Source: Bacteroidales bacterium UBA3290
GTDB taxonomy: Bacteria > Bacteroidota > Bacteroidia > Bacteroidales > UBA932
Reading direction: 5' to 3'
Length of the DNA: 64,000 nt
Assembly (NCBI GenBank): GCA_002361615.1
Contig: DETK01000044.1
Location: 25,341 to 89,340, forward strand
The notes below the pieces were generated by a model. It worked only from the letters and a program-made list of their open reading frames with translations. It ran no database searches and was not told where the DNA came from. Position 1 is the first letter of the stretch, and each line of letters starts with the position of its first letter. The translations under genes were made by a program, and so were the position numbers. Below are positions 1-8,658 of this stretch, piece by piece.

Positions 1-548
1 GACAAGGCATCCTCTCCATCGCCACGGTCATCGGTTCCGCAGCCCTCGAGCAGGGCCTGCATCTCAAACAGGCTGAAGTGCACGGCATGAGCCAGCGGGG
101 CGGCGACGTCCAGTCGAATCTCCGCCTCTCGTCCGACCCCATCTACAGCGACCTGATCCCCCGGGGTGCAGCCGATCTGATCGTTTCGCTCGAACCCCTT
201 GAAGCGCTGCGCTATATACCCTATCTGGCTCCGGAAGGCTGGATCATCACCAACACCGTTCCCTTCGAGAACATCCCCGACTATCCGCCGATGGACCAGG
301 TGATGGGGGCGCTCAACAAACTCCCGCGCGTGATCGCCATCGACGTGGACGCCATCGCCAAGGAAGTCGGTTCCCCGCGCAGCGCGAACATGGTGCTGCT
401 GGGCGCCACGGCCTCCGTCCTGGGCATCCTCGACCCGGACAAGCTCCGCGACGGCATCCGCCGCATCTTCGGCCGCAAGGGTGAAGAGATCGTCGAAGCC
501 AACATCAAAGCCTTCGATGCAGGATTCGCATCGGCCCGGAAGAAATAG
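1..548 (+). CDS. iorB: Indolepyruvate oxidoreductase subunit beta (5' end outside window)
   Basis: Reading is open from the first full codon at position 3, so the gene starts before the window. The visible part, about 180 residues, resembles the gamma-domain type 2-oxoacid:ferredoxin oxidoreductase subunit IorB, including the stretch HGMSQRGGDVQSNLR, typical of this family. With IorA it would oxidise aryl pyruvates from aromatic amino acids to aryl-acyl-CoA, reducing ferredoxin in the cytoplasm. It ends 7 bases before a CoA-transferase gene, so the two are probably co-transcribed and the pair may serve amino-acid fermentation. The family call is strong; substrate preference is inferred from the family only. 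Confidence 0.85.
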   Translation, partial: QGILSIATVIGSAALEQGLHLKQAEVHGMSQRGGDVQSNLRLSSDPIYSDLIPRGAADLIVSLEPLEALRYIPYLAPEGWIITNTVPFENIPDYPPMDQVMGALNKLPRVIAIDVDAIAKEVGSPRSANMVLLGATASVLGILDPDKLRDGIRRIFGRKGEEIVEANIKAFDAGFASARKK

Positions 549-555
549 CCTGCTT

Positions 556-1848
556 ATGAAATACGTATCAGCCGACGAAGCGGTCCGTCTGGTCCGCAGC
601 GGCGACACCATCTGCTGCCAGGGCAGCACCTCCGTGCCGGTCATCCTGCAGGAGGCGCTGGCCCGGCGCGCAGACGAACTGCGCGACGTACAGATTGTCT
701 CCGGATTCAACATCACCGAGGGCCCGGCCCCGTTCTGCAAACCCGAATACAAGGATTCCTTCCTGATCAACAGCATCTTCGTATGCGGCGACCAGCGCGC
801 GCACATCGCCCAGGGCTATGGCTCCATGACGCCGAGTTTCCTGAGCGAGGTTCCGGTGCTCTTCCGCAGCGGCCTGCTGCCCATCGACGTGGCCTTCATC
901 AACTGCTCGCTGCCCGATGAGAACGGATACTGCAGCTACGGCATCGGCTGCGACATCTCCGTCGCCGCCGTCGAAACGGCCCGCGTGGTGATCGCACAGG
1001 TCAACGAGGCCATCCCCTACCTTTATGGCGGCTGCCTCATCCATGAATCCAAGATCTCCGCGGCAGTCCGCTGCAACGTTCCGCCCATCGCGATGCAGTT
1101 CGGCGAACCCACCGAGATCGAAAAGGCCATCGGTGCCAATGTGGCCGCCGAGATTCCTGACGGCGCCTGTCTGCAGATCGGCGTGGGCGGTATCCCGAAT
1201 GCCATCCTGAGCGGCATCCGTCACCACAAGCATCTGGGACTCCATACCGAAGCGATGACCGACGGCGTGATCCGGCTCATGAAGGAAGGCGTCATCGACA
1301 ATTCCCTGAAGAAAGTGCACCCGGGCGTCAGCATCGCCGCACTTGCCCTGGGCTCCAAGGAGATGTACGAATACATCGACCACAACAAGACGATGGAGTT
1401 CTACGACGTAGCCTACACCAACGACCCGTTCCTGATTGCGCAGAACCCGAAAGCCTGCGCCATCAATTCTGCCCTGGAAGTTGACCTCACCGGCCAGGTC
1501 TGCGCCGACTCGATCGGTGAGACGATCTTCTCGGGTGTCGGCGGCCAGCACGACTTCATGTACGGCTGTTCTCTTTCGGAAGGCGGCAAGTGCTTCATCG
1601 CCCTGCCTTCCCGCACGAACAAGGGCAAGGCCAAGATCGTTCCGACCCTGACGCCCGGTGCCGGTGTCGTGACGACGCGTTTCCAGACACAGTATGTTGC
1701 GACGGAATGGGGTATCGCCTTCCTCCGTGGCAAGAATCTTGCTCAACGGGCAAAGGCACTCATTGCGATCGCTCACCCCGACGATCGCGAAGAGCTCGAG
1801 AAAGCTGCCTGCAAACGCTTCGGTTACAGCTTTCTCCGCCTGAAGTGA
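556..1848 (+). CDS. Acetyl-CoA hydrolase/CoA-transferase family protein
   Basis: A 430-residue protein of the acetyl-CoA hydrolase / 4-hydroxybutyrate CoA-transferase family. Visible marks are the glycine-rich segment GVGGIPNAI around residue 220 and the C-terminal stretch INSALEVDLTGQV, whose glutamate is the probable acyl carrier residue. Such enzymes move CoA between acyl groups and acetate. The ATG at 556 lies 7 bases after the iorB stop. The location fits recycling of the CoA ester made by indolepyruvate oxidoreductase, but the acyl substrate cannot be read from the sequence. A longer upstream frame overlaps iorB and is not needed. Confidence 0.82.
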   Translation: MKYVSADEAVRLVRSGDTICCQGSTSVPVILQEALARRADELRDVQIVSGFNITEGPAPFCKPEYKDSFLINSIFVCGDQRAHIAQGYGSMTPSFLSEVPVLFRSGLLPIDVAFINCSLPDENGYCSYGIGCDISVAAVETARVVIAQVNEAIPYLYGGCLIHESKISAAVRCNVPPIAMQFGEPTEIEKAIGANVAAEIPDGACLQIGVGGIPNAILSGIRHHKHLGLHTEAMTDGVIRLMKEGVIDNSLKKVHPGVSIAALALGSKEMYEYIDHNKTMEFYDVAYTNDPFLIAQNPKACAINSALEVDLTGQVCADSIGETIFSGVGGQHDFMYGCSLSEGGKCFIALPSRTNKGKAKIVPTLTPGAGVVTTRFQTQYVATEWGIAFLRGKNLAQRAKALIAIAHPDDREELEKAACKRFGYSFLRLK

Positions 1849-1874
1849 GTATAAACCCTTAAAATCGAAGAAGA

Positions 1875-2492
1875 ATGAGAAGAATGATGACCTTGCTGGC
1901 CGCTGCTATGTTCGCGGTCATGGCATTTGCGCAGACGCCCGAGGAGATTGTCGCCCGGATGGAGCAGGAGATGGAGAAACACGAGAAGGAAGGCCTGGTC
2001 ATGGTTATCGACGTCAAGATTCCCATCCTGGGCACCATGTCCACGACATCGTACAGCCTGGGCGACAAGACGCGTGTGGAAGGAGAGATGGCGGGAGTCA
2101 GATTCATCACCTGGTCCGACGGGAAGACCCAGTGGACTTACAACAAGAAAGAGAACACGGTCGAGATTGAAAACGAAAAGTCCGGCACCGAATCCGAAAG
2201 CGATGCGGAAATGTTTTCGGGTATAACCGACGACTACGACGTATCGATCAAGAAGGAAACGGCTGACGCCTGGCATCTCCTCTGCAAGAAGAGCAAAAAC
2301 AACACCGACAAAGACGCCCCCAAGACAATCGACCTGGTGATATCCAAGAAGAACTATTATCCCCTCAGCCTGAGTACCAAGATGTCCGGTGTATCGATGA
2401 ACCTGCACGACATCTCCTTCGGCGTGACGGAGAAACAGGTCACTTTCAACGCGGCCGACTATCCGACTGCGAAAATTGTCGACAAACGGTAG
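1875..2492 (+). CDS. LolA-like secreted/periplasmic protein
   Basis: A 205-residue protein with a clear N-terminal signal peptide (hydrophobic core then AFAQ). The rest is rich in beta-strand-forming segments with a W-S-D-G-K-T-Q-W-T-Y stretch, as in LolA-like outer-membrane lipoprotein carrier folds common in Bacteroidota. It lies 26 bases after the CoA-transferase and may be its operon partner, although the function looks unrelated. A second LolA-like protein occurs at 35714-36142. True LolA function is not shown; it may be one of the many LolA-fold proteins of unknown role. Confidence 0.6.
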   Translation: MRRMMTLLAAAMFAVMAFAQTPEEIVARMEQEMEKHEKEGLVMVIDVKIPILGTMSTTSYSLGDKTRVEGEMAGVRFITWSDGKTQWTYNKKENTVEIENEKSGTESESDAEMFSGITDDYDVSIKKETADAWHLLCKKSKNNTDKDAPKTIDLVISKKNYYPLSLSTKMSGVSMNLHDISFGVTEKQVTFNAADYPTAKIVDKR

Positions 2493-2505
2493 GTTTCCCT
2501 CCAGC

Positions 2506-3810
2506 TCAGCAACCCTTGCTGGTCATGATGCCCAGCACCATTTCGTCGGTGACGCACATGGCGTCGGCACCGATGGCGGTCAGATTGTGGATGGAGCGGT
2601 CGATGTCATCGTCCACGATGCCTTCCTGAGACGTCACACACTTGCCTTCCATGGCCAGCAGCGCCGAGAGGATGGCGGTGGAAACACCGGATGTAAGTTT
2701 CAGGGAACAAGAAGGTTTCGCGCCGTCGCAAATCATACCCGTGAGATTGGCCACCATGTTTTTCACGGCAGCACAGCAGCGTGCGTAATCCCCGCCCATC
2801 AGGTAGGTGATGCCCACGCTGCTTCCCGTACTGGCCACCACGCAGCCGCACAGCGCGGAAAGCTTGCCCAGCGACTGCTTGATGTAGATGGCCGTCAGGT
2901 GACTGAGCATCAGCCCGCGGATCAATTCTTCCTCCGTATTCTCATTCTCCTCGGCATAGACGCACACCGGGTTGGTGGCGCAGATGCCCTGGTTTCCGCT
3001 GCCCGAGTTGCTCATCACGGGAATCATCGCCCCACCCATGCGCGCGTCGCACGCGGCGGCCGTACGGGCGATAATCCGGGAATAGATACTGTCGCCCAGG
3101 ATGCCTTTTGCCAGCGGACGGTCGATGCTCTTGCCCAGATTGTGCCCGTAATTGCCTTTGAGCGCTTCGCGGGCGGCTTTCATGTTGTAGTCGCGCGTCT
3201 CGAGGATGAAGCGGATCTCTTCGAGGGGTGCGGTTGTGGCATAGTCGTACACCAGCTTGAGATTCAAGGCGATATCATCGCCGTCAGCGGCTTGGGAAAC
3301 GTCTCCTGCAGGCAGGATGCGCTGCAGCGTGGCTTCGTCCATCCGGCCGTTTTCCACCCAGACGAAGTTCGTATGGCCTTTGGCCACGACCGCCGTAGCC
3401 TGCTTTTCGCCGGCTGTAACGATGATCTCGATATAGAGCTTCTCCGAGATTCCTTTCTTCAGCTGGATGTCGATGCGGTCTTCTTCGATAAACTGCTTTC
3501 CGGCTTCCAGCGCTTCGGGCGTCAGGTCGCGCAGCACTTCGAGCTGATAGGCGCTCTTTCCGATGAGTGCGCCCAGGGCAATGGCTATCGGAAGGCCGGT
3601 CATCCCGGTACCGGGAATCCCCACGCCCATCGCGTTTTTCAGGATATTGGCGCTCAGCAGCGCTTCGATCTTTTCGGGCTTGCAGCCCAGCTGCTCGACA
3701 GCACGGGCCGTACAGAGGGCTACGGCCATGGGTTCGGTACAGCCGATGGCCGGTACCACTTCCTTGTGGATCAGCGCCAGGATGCGCTCTCGGGTCTGTT
3801 TATCGATCAT
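2506..3810 (-). CDS. L-cysteine desulfidase / UPF0597 serine-dehydratase-alpha-like protein
   Basis: A 434-residue protein matching the UPF0597 (YhaM/CdsB) family, related to the alpha domain of iron-sulfur L-serine dehydratase. Visible marks are the early GCTEP motif, glycine-rich segments such as SNSGSGNQGI, and conserved cysteines that would hold a [4Fe-4S] cluster. Family members degrade L-cysteine to pyruvate, ammonia and sulfide, or act on serine. It follows, in the same direction, a PatB/MalY-type C-S lyase 54 bases upstream, so both are likely to work in sulfur amino-acid breakdown. It is convergent with the LolA-like gene. Confidence 0.8.
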   Translation of the reverse strand: MIDKQTRERILALIHKEVVPAIGCTEPMAVALCTARAVEQLGCKPEKIEALLSANILKNAMGVGIPGTGMTGLPIAIALGALIGKSAYQLEVLRDLTPEALEAGKQFIEEDRIDIQLKKGISEKLYIEIIVTAGEKQATAVVAKGHTNFVWVENGRMDEATLQRILPAGDVSQAADGDDIALNLKLVYDYATTAPLEEIRFILETRDYNMKAAREALKGNYGHNLGKSIDRPLAKGILGDSIYSRIIARTAAACDARMGGAMIPVMSNSGSGNQGICATNPVCVYAEENENTEEELIRGLMLSHLTAIYIKQSLGKLSALCGCVVASTGSSVGITYLMGGDYARCCAAVKNMVANLTGMICDGAKPSCSLKLTSGVSTAILSALLAMEGKCVTSQEGIVDDDIDRSIHNLTAIGADAMCVTDEMVLGIMTSKGC

Positions 3811-3864
3811 AGCGTGTAATTCGTAGTATCTGTCAATTATACAAATCTCGCCGCATTTCCCCGC

Positions 3865-5133
3865 TTATTTCTGCAAGGCTGCTTCGATGCGGCGGAGCGC
3901 TTCCTCCACGATGCTGCGCGGGCAGCCGACGTTCAACCGGACGAATCCTTCCCCGCCCGTGCCGTATCCTGCCCCATTGTTGACCACGACACCGGCCTTT
4001 TCGTTGAAAAGGTCCACCAGCTCAGCCTGCGGAAGACCCAGTGCCCGGCCATCCAGCCAGATCAGGAAGGAGGCATCGGGACGAACAGGGCGTATGCCGC
4101 ACTCATGCGAGGAGAAGAAGTTCTCGACACAGGCGATGTTCCCCTCGATATAGCGTTTGACGGCCTCCAGCCAAACGGGTTCATGCGTATAGGCCGCAAT
4201 GGTCGCAACGAGTGTAGGGATGGATGCCTCCCGGAGTTTGGCGTTGCCCAGGGTATCGTGGAAGCGCTGCCGTTTCACAGGATCCGGGATGATGGCATAG
4301 GCCGTCCCTGTGATACCCGGAATATTGAAGGCCTTGGTCGGACTACAGAGCTGGATTCCGATGCGGGCCGCCGTTTCATCGACACTGCAGAAAGGGATAT
4401 GATGCCTTCCGTAGAGCGAGAGGTCCGCGTGGATCTCGTCGGAGACCACCAGCACGTCGTGCTGCGCACACCACTGCGCAAGTCGGGAGAGGGTCTCTTT
4501 CGGCCAGATGATGCCCACGGGATTGTGCGGATTGCAGAGCACCAGCACTTTTACCCGCTTGTCATAGAGCCGGTCAAGCCCCTCGAAGTCCATTTCATAG
4601 TGTCCGTCCTTCCAGCGAAGCGGGTTTTCAACCGCGACCCTTCCGAGCCGATTGGCATAGCGGAAAAACGGATCATACACGGGCGTCTGGACAACGACTT
4701 TGTCGCCGGGTTCCGTAAAGGTCAGATAAACCTGACAGAGCGACGAGATGACGCCGGGCGCATATTCCACCCAATCGATGGGAACGTCGAAACCATGTTG
4801 CGACTTTTCCCAGCCTGCGATGGCCTCAAAAAATTCGTCGGGCCCATAGGTGTAGCCAAAAACATCTTTTTCCAACCGGTCACGCAGCGCCTGGCTCACC
4901 ACCGGGTCGGTCTTGAAATCCATGTCGGCGATCCACATCGCCAGTTTGTCGCCTTCTGCGCGGCGGTACTTGATGCTCCAGGTGCCGGAGCGGTCCAGGA
5001 TTTCGTCAAAGTTCCATCCTTGCGCGGATGCAGGTTTCCGTGTACAGGCGGAAGTCAGTTCCAGAAGTCCGGAAGGCAGAAGCGTGGCCGCGCCGGCAAC
5101 GGCGGCACCTTTCAAAAAAGAGCGGCGTTTCAT
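3865..5133 (-). CDS. Exported PatB/MalY-type PLP-dependent C-S beta-lyase
   Basis: A 422-residue fold-type I aminotransferase-like protein of the MalY/PatB (cystathionine beta-lyase) group: MWIADMDF near the N-terminus, CNPHNPVG in the middle, SDEIHADL and SPTKAFNIPG with the PLP-binding lysine. It begins MKRRSFLKG, a twin-arginine signal pattern, followed by a hydrophobic stretch and TSAC, a possible lipobox. Most PatB proteins are cytoplasmic and lack this, so export with bound cofactor by Tat is likely. It sits upstream of the cysteine desulfidase gene. It would cleave cystathionine or cysteine-like C-S bonds to pyruvate, ammonia and a thiol or sulfide. Confidence 0.82.
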   Translation of the reverse strand: MKRRSFLKGAAVAGAATLLPSGLLELTSACTRKPASAQGWNFDEILDRSGTWSIKYRRAEGDKLAMWIADMDFKTDPVVSQALRDRLEKDVFGYTYGPDEFFEAIAGWEKSQHGFDVPIDWVEYAPGVISSLCQVYLTFTEPGDKVVVQTPVYDPFFRYANRLGRVAVENPLRWKDGHYEMDFEGLDRLYDKRVKVLVLCNPHNPVGIIWPKETLSRLAQWCAQHDVLVVSDEIHADLSLYGRHHIPFCSVDETAARIGIQLCSPTKAFNIPGITGTAYAIIPDPVKRQRFHDTLGNAKLREASIPTLVATIAAYTHEPVWLEAVKRYIEGNIACVENFFSSHECGIRPVRPDASFLIWLDGRALGLPQAELVDLFNEKAGVVVNNGAGYGTGGEGFVRLNVGCPRSIVEEALRRIEAALQK

Positions 5134-5237
5134 AGTTTTTCAACGTTCATTCCATAAAAATACTATTTTTGTAGCATAAACGCAACTAATCGCCGTAAAA
5201 TCATCCGATTCGATCAACCATCAACCTTATATACACT

Positions 5238-6221
5238 ATGACTACTGGTAACGTCCGCCCCGCCACGATGGAGCGTATCACGAATGCCGAACTGGCCCAA
5301 CGATTCATTGACGAACAGATTCAGGAACTGCGTACGCAGATCGGCGACAAAAAGGTGCTGCTGGCTTTATCCGGCGGCGTCGATTCCTCGGTTGTTGCAG
5401 CCTTGCTCATCAAGGCGGTAGGCAAACAGTTGGTTTCCGTCCATGTCAACCACGGACTCCTTCGCAAAGGCGAGGCCGAGCAGGTGGTACGTGTTTTCCG
5501 TGATGAACTTCACGCCAATCTGGTCTATGTGGATGCCGTCGACCGTTTCCTCGACAAACTGGCCGGCGTGGCCGATCCCGAACAGAAGCGGAAAATCATC
5601 GGTGCGGAATTCATCCGCGTTTTCGAGGAAGAGGCCCGCAAACTGGACGGCATCAGTTTCCTGGCCCAGGGGACGATCTATCCCGACATCATCGAATCCG
5701 GCCCGGTCAAATCGCACCACAACGTAGGCGGCCTTCCGGAAGACCTTCAGTTTGAACTCGTTGAGCCCATCAAGCTGCTCTTCAAGGACGAAGTCCGCGT
5801 CGTCGGCAAGCAGTTGGGACTGCCCGACAACATGGTTTTCCGCCAGCCTTTCCCGGGACCCGGCCTGGGTGTACGCTGCACCGGCGCCATCACCCGCGAC
5901 CGGCTGGAAGCCCTTCGCGAAAGCGACGCCATCCTGCGCGAGGAATTCGCCAGGAACGGACTGGAAGGCAAAGTCTGGCAATACTTTACCATCGTTCCCG
6001 ATTACAAGTCGACGGGCATCCGCGAGGGCAAGCGCAGCTGGGACTGGCCGGTCATCATCCGTGCCGTCAACACCCGCGACGCCATGACCGCCACCATCGA
6101 GGAGATTCCCTACAAGCTGCTGCACCACATCACGCAGCGCATCATCACGGAAGTCCCGGGCGTCAATCGCGTCTTGTACGACCTGACGCCGAAGCCGACC
6201 GGAACGATCGAGTGGGAATAA
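5238..6221 (+). CDS. guaA: GMP synthase ATP-pyrophosphatase subunit without glutaminase domain
   Basis: A 327-residue protein holding the ATP-pyrophosphatase P-loop (LSGGVDSSV, about residue 43) and the C-terminal dimerisation domain ending in ITEVPGVNRVLYDLTPKPTGTIEWE-like sequence. It converts XMP to GMP. The usual N-terminal class-I glutamine amidotransferase domain (about 190 residues with a catalytic Cys) is absent and no such gene lies beside it, so the enzyme either uses ammonia or a glutaminase subunit coded elsewhere, as in archaeal two-subunit GMP synthases. A TATTTTTG -7 box lies in the divergent region with the lyase gene. The enzyme call is firm. Confidence 0.9.
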   Translation: MTTGNVRPATMERITNAELAQRFIDEQIQELRTQIGDKKVLLALSGGVDSSVVAALLIKAVGKQLVSVHVNHGLLRKGEAEQVVRVFRDELHANLVYVDAVDRFLDKLAGVADPEQKRKIIGAEFIRVFEEEARKLDGISFLAQGTIYPDIIESGPVKSHHNVGGLPEDLQFELVEPIKLLFKDEVRVVGKQLGLPDNMVFRQPFPGPGLGVRCTGAITRDRLEALRESDAILREEFARNGLEGKVWQYFTIVPDYKSTGIREGKRSWDWPVIIRAVNTRDAMTATIEEIPYKLLHHITQRIITEVPGVNRVLYDLTPKPTGTIEWE

Positions 6222-6264
6222 GATTTCAGCAAAGGTTACGCAACGTTCTGCCTGTATTTGGAAG

Positions 6265-7080
6265 ATGGCGCAGAAGAAATACAAGTTGGGGGCCGCATTC
6301 AGCGGTGGAGGGGCCAGGGCGGCGGCTCACTGCGGAGCCTTGCAGGCACTGCTTGAATTCGGTCTCAAGCCCGACATCGTATCGGGCACCAGTGCCGGGG
6401 CTCTGGTGGCAATCTATTATGCTTCCGGATTTTCACCGCGTGAAATCGTGTCCCAGTTCCTCGGCCTGAGCTTCTTCAAGGACATCGTCTCGCCTACACT
6501 GCCCAAGGGTGGGATGTTCGACTCCAGGCCACTGATCGAACACCTGCGCAAACACCTGCCTTATACCCGGCTGGAAGACCTCCCCGTCCCCACCTGCATC
6601 ATCGCCTCCGACATGGAACATGGCTGCGCCAAGGTATTCTCCCGAGGAGAGATCGCTCCGCGCGCCGTTGCTTCCTGCTCGATTCCGGTGATCTTCAATC
6701 CCATCGAGATCGGAGGCATCCACTATGTGGACGGCGGCGTTTTCCAGAATCTGCCCGTGCCTGCCATCCGCCGTCGCTGCGAAAAACTGATTGCCTTCAA
6801 CCTCAACCATATCTACGAGGAGAAATACAAGAACAACGTCGTGGCGGTAGCCTACCGCTCTTTCTCCATGATGTTCCTCTCCAACACCTTGGCCGATGCA
6901 CGGCAGGCCGACATCTTCGTCGATCTGGACACGGAAGGCTGTACCGCCTACGACATGTCCAAACTCGAAGACCTTTTTTTCCGCGGGTACGACAGTACTG
7001 TCGGCGTCCTGGAAGCCAACGGATATGAACGGAAACTTCTGCGGGAAGACATCCATTTCCCCCAGAAGCACCACCGGTAA
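6265..7080 (+). CDS. Patatin-like phospholipase
   Basis: A 271-residue patatin-family protein. The oxyanion-hole glycine string GGGARAAAHCG is at residues 12-22, the nucleophile serine in GTSAG near residue 46, and the catalytic aspartate in DGG near residue 156, giving the Ser-Asp dyad of bacterial patatins. There is no signal peptide, so it should act in the cytoplasm or at the inner membrane as a lipid acyl hydrolase. It follows guaA by 43 bases and precedes the tmRNA gene. Its natural lipid substrate is unknown. Confidence 0.88.
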   Translation: MAQKKYKLGAAFSGGGARAAAHCGALQALLEFGLKPDIVSGTSAGALVAIYYASGFSPREIVSQFLGLSFFKDIVSPTLPKGGMFDSRPLIEHLRKHLPYTRLEDLPVPTCIIASDMEHGCAKVFSRGEIAPRAVASCSIPVIFNPIEIGGIHYVDGGVFQNLPVPAIRRRCEKLIAFNLNHIYEEKYKNNVVAVAYRSFSMMFLSNTLADARQADIFVDLDTEGCTAYDMSKLEDLFFRGYDSTVGVLEANGYERKLLREDIHFPQKHHR

Positions 7081-7159
7081 GCGTTTTTTTGCGGGAGAGA
7101 CGCAACATTTCGCCCATTTTTTGCATCTTTGCAGTGTCGTTCGACAGACGGCACAACTG

Positions 7160-7550
7160 GGGATGTACTGGTTTTGACGGTAAATGATGTCGGGCGGTAA
7201 GCATGCCGAGCGTCGTAGCCCCGCTCGTAAATCTCAGACTACAAGCCATAACTGGCAACTACAACTATGCACTCGCTGCCTAATTTGCCAAGCAGATTAG
7301 CTTAATCGCGCGGACCAGGTCCGTAGCGACGAGTATCCCGCCGGAGTTTCCGCCTTCTCTCGCCGGCATACGGGGTATCATTCAAGAAGGATGCGGGCGC
7401 CGACGCTTCTACCGCGCCTTAAGATTCAGAAGCTAAGAGGCCGATGGCCCGCCTACCGGCAGCCGGCCCCCGACAACCAAAGGCAGGATAAGCATGTAGA
7501 AAGCCCCTTGGCGCTTTATTCGGACGGCGGTTCGACTCCGCCCATCTCCA
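7160..7550 (+). ncRNA. ssrA: Transfer-messenger RNA (tmRNA)
   Basis: The 5' end GGGGATG pairs with CATCTCC at 7543-7549, making the tRNA-like acceptor stem, and the 3' part carries a T-arm (GGCGGTTCGACTCCGCC). An open tag frame at 7254-7283 reads GNYNYALAA followed by TAA; the ALAA ending is the usual protease signal and the layout matches Bacteroidota tmRNAs. The 3' CCA is not encoded (the acceptor is followed by ACAAG), so it must be added afterwards. This RNA rescues stalled ribosomes. The exact ends are inferred from base pairing. Confidence 0.93.
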
Positions 7551-7587
7551 CAAGAAAAGCTGGCAATTGCCAGCTTTTCTTGTGGAG
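7546..7587 (+). terminator. 42-base perfect palindrome ending the tmRNA transcript
   Basis: A perfect 42-base palindrome centred between 7566 and 7567. It begins inside the last bases of the tmRNA acceptor stem, so the terminator hairpin and the mature 3' end overlap. The inner stem AAAAGCTGGC/GCCAGCTTTT with its T-run suits a rho-independent terminator. Confidence 0.8.
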
Positions 7588-7588
7588 A

Positions 7589-7642
7589 GTCGGCCGCTAA
7601 GCGGCCTCCTCTGTCTACTGGGGCACATCCCCAGACCCCTCG
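7589..7642 (+). repeat. Hairpin repeat, copy 1
   Basis: First of two nearly identical 54-55 base units. Each has two nested hairpins: GGCCGCT(A)AGCGGCC and CTGGGG-CACAT-CCCCAG, followed by ACCCCTCG. No coding potential is seen. Confidence 0.75.
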
Positions 7643-7692
7643 AGCTTCGCTCGACACGCTTTGCGTTTTTCGTTTGCGGAGATGGGCGGAGC

Positions 7693-7747
7693 GTCGGCCG
7701 CTAAAGCGGCCTCCTCTGTTGTCTGGGGCACATCCCCAGACCCCTCG
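7693..7747 (+). repeat. Hairpin repeat, copy 2
   Basis: Second copy of the 7589-7642 unit, with one extra A in the first hairpin loop and small changes around TGTTGTCTGGGG. Two copies at about 100-base spacing are too few for a CRISPR array. Confidence 0.75.
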
Positions 7748-8306
7748 CTGCCTTGCCGCGGCCTGCTGAAGCAGGCTTGCGCTTCGCGCGGTCCAGTACA
7801 TTCACGCATAAAAATCGCAGGAGCAAAAGTCATTGTTTTTGTTCCCATGAGGCTTCAAAATCATTGTTGCGGGAGCAAATTGTGGCCTTTTTGCGCCCGA
7901 AGAAGGCTAAGATACAGCTTGGAGGCGCAAATTGACGGCAAGCACCAGTATAAAAGAAAAAAGGATGACTCACCGACGCAAATAGACTGAGCTACGCAAA
8001 CTTCGGATTTGTCTCCTTTTCTGCAAAAATAACAAGATTATGCCAATTAACAAATAATTACTTGGTCACTCCGAGAATTGTAGTCCCGATATCATTCAGC
8101 CTTCTTTTTCGCCCATCAGGTCGACAGTTTTCTGTACACTTTTCAGTCCACTTTACAGTCCACTTTCAGTCGTCTCATAGGTGAACTGATAGCCTGGCCT
8201 AACCACAACATCATTATTTCTCCCGGCCGACATTCGATCCGAAGTGAGAAAACAAGCCCTAAACCCACCTATATCCAACCGAACTTAAACAAACTTTTCC
8301 GCCCCT
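7748..8306. other. Intergenic region without recognised gene
   Basis: About 560 bases between the hairpin repeats and the truncated amidase. Frames are short and lack recognisable protein motifs. A short repeated phrase CAGTCCACTTT occurs near 8145-8170. Nothing else is supported. Confidence 0.5.
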
Positions 8307-8520
8307 ATGAAAATCCTCATCGATCCCGGTCACGGCCGAAACACGCCCGGCAAATGCAGTCCCGACGGACGCTTTCGCGAATACCAGTACACCTGTGAAA
8401 TCGCGGCGGCCGTGGTGGCCCGTCTGCAGGCGCTCGGCCACGACGCCGAGGTCCTGGTACCCGAGTTTGAAGACATCCCGCTCTCCGAGCGTGTCCGCCG
8501 CGTCAATGAAGGGTGCCTGT
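8307..8520 (+). pseudogene. N-acetylmuramoyl-L-alanine amidase, truncated
   Basis: The first 70 residues begin MKILIDPGHGRNTPGKCSPDG, with the DPGHG zinc-binding start of Amidase_3 enzymes, and continue to about RVRRVNEGC. Intact enzymes of this type are about 160-200 residues or longer and need a second histidine and a glutamate, which are missing. Right after, the sequence changes to a T9-G8 homopolymer run (about 8524-8541) and AT-rich DNA, and the frame ends at 8591 with unrelated residues. No C-terminal half was found elsewhere in the window. The breakpoint probably marks the left edge of the accessory island. Confidence 0.8.
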
Positions 8521-8658
8521 CTATTTTTTTTTGGGGGGGGCAACATAATTTGAATTGTTTGCTTACTTACTTGCGCTGTTTCCATTCTTGAAATCTAATG
8601 GATTTGTAGTACATTTGTATTACCCTCATAATCCAGCATACCCATCTACTGAATTACT

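Noticed and set aside
4105..5157. Plus-strand frame of 350 codons over the PatB-like gene
   Set aside because: Shadow frame; the minus strand carries the signal peptide and PLP motifs.
7589..7747. CRISPR-like array
   Set aside because: Only two repeat units, each itself a double hairpin, with no regular spacers and no cas genes nearby.
8041..8200. Tandem CAGTCCACTTT phrases as an iteron origin
   Set aside because: Only two to three short, uneven copies and no replication gene beside them.
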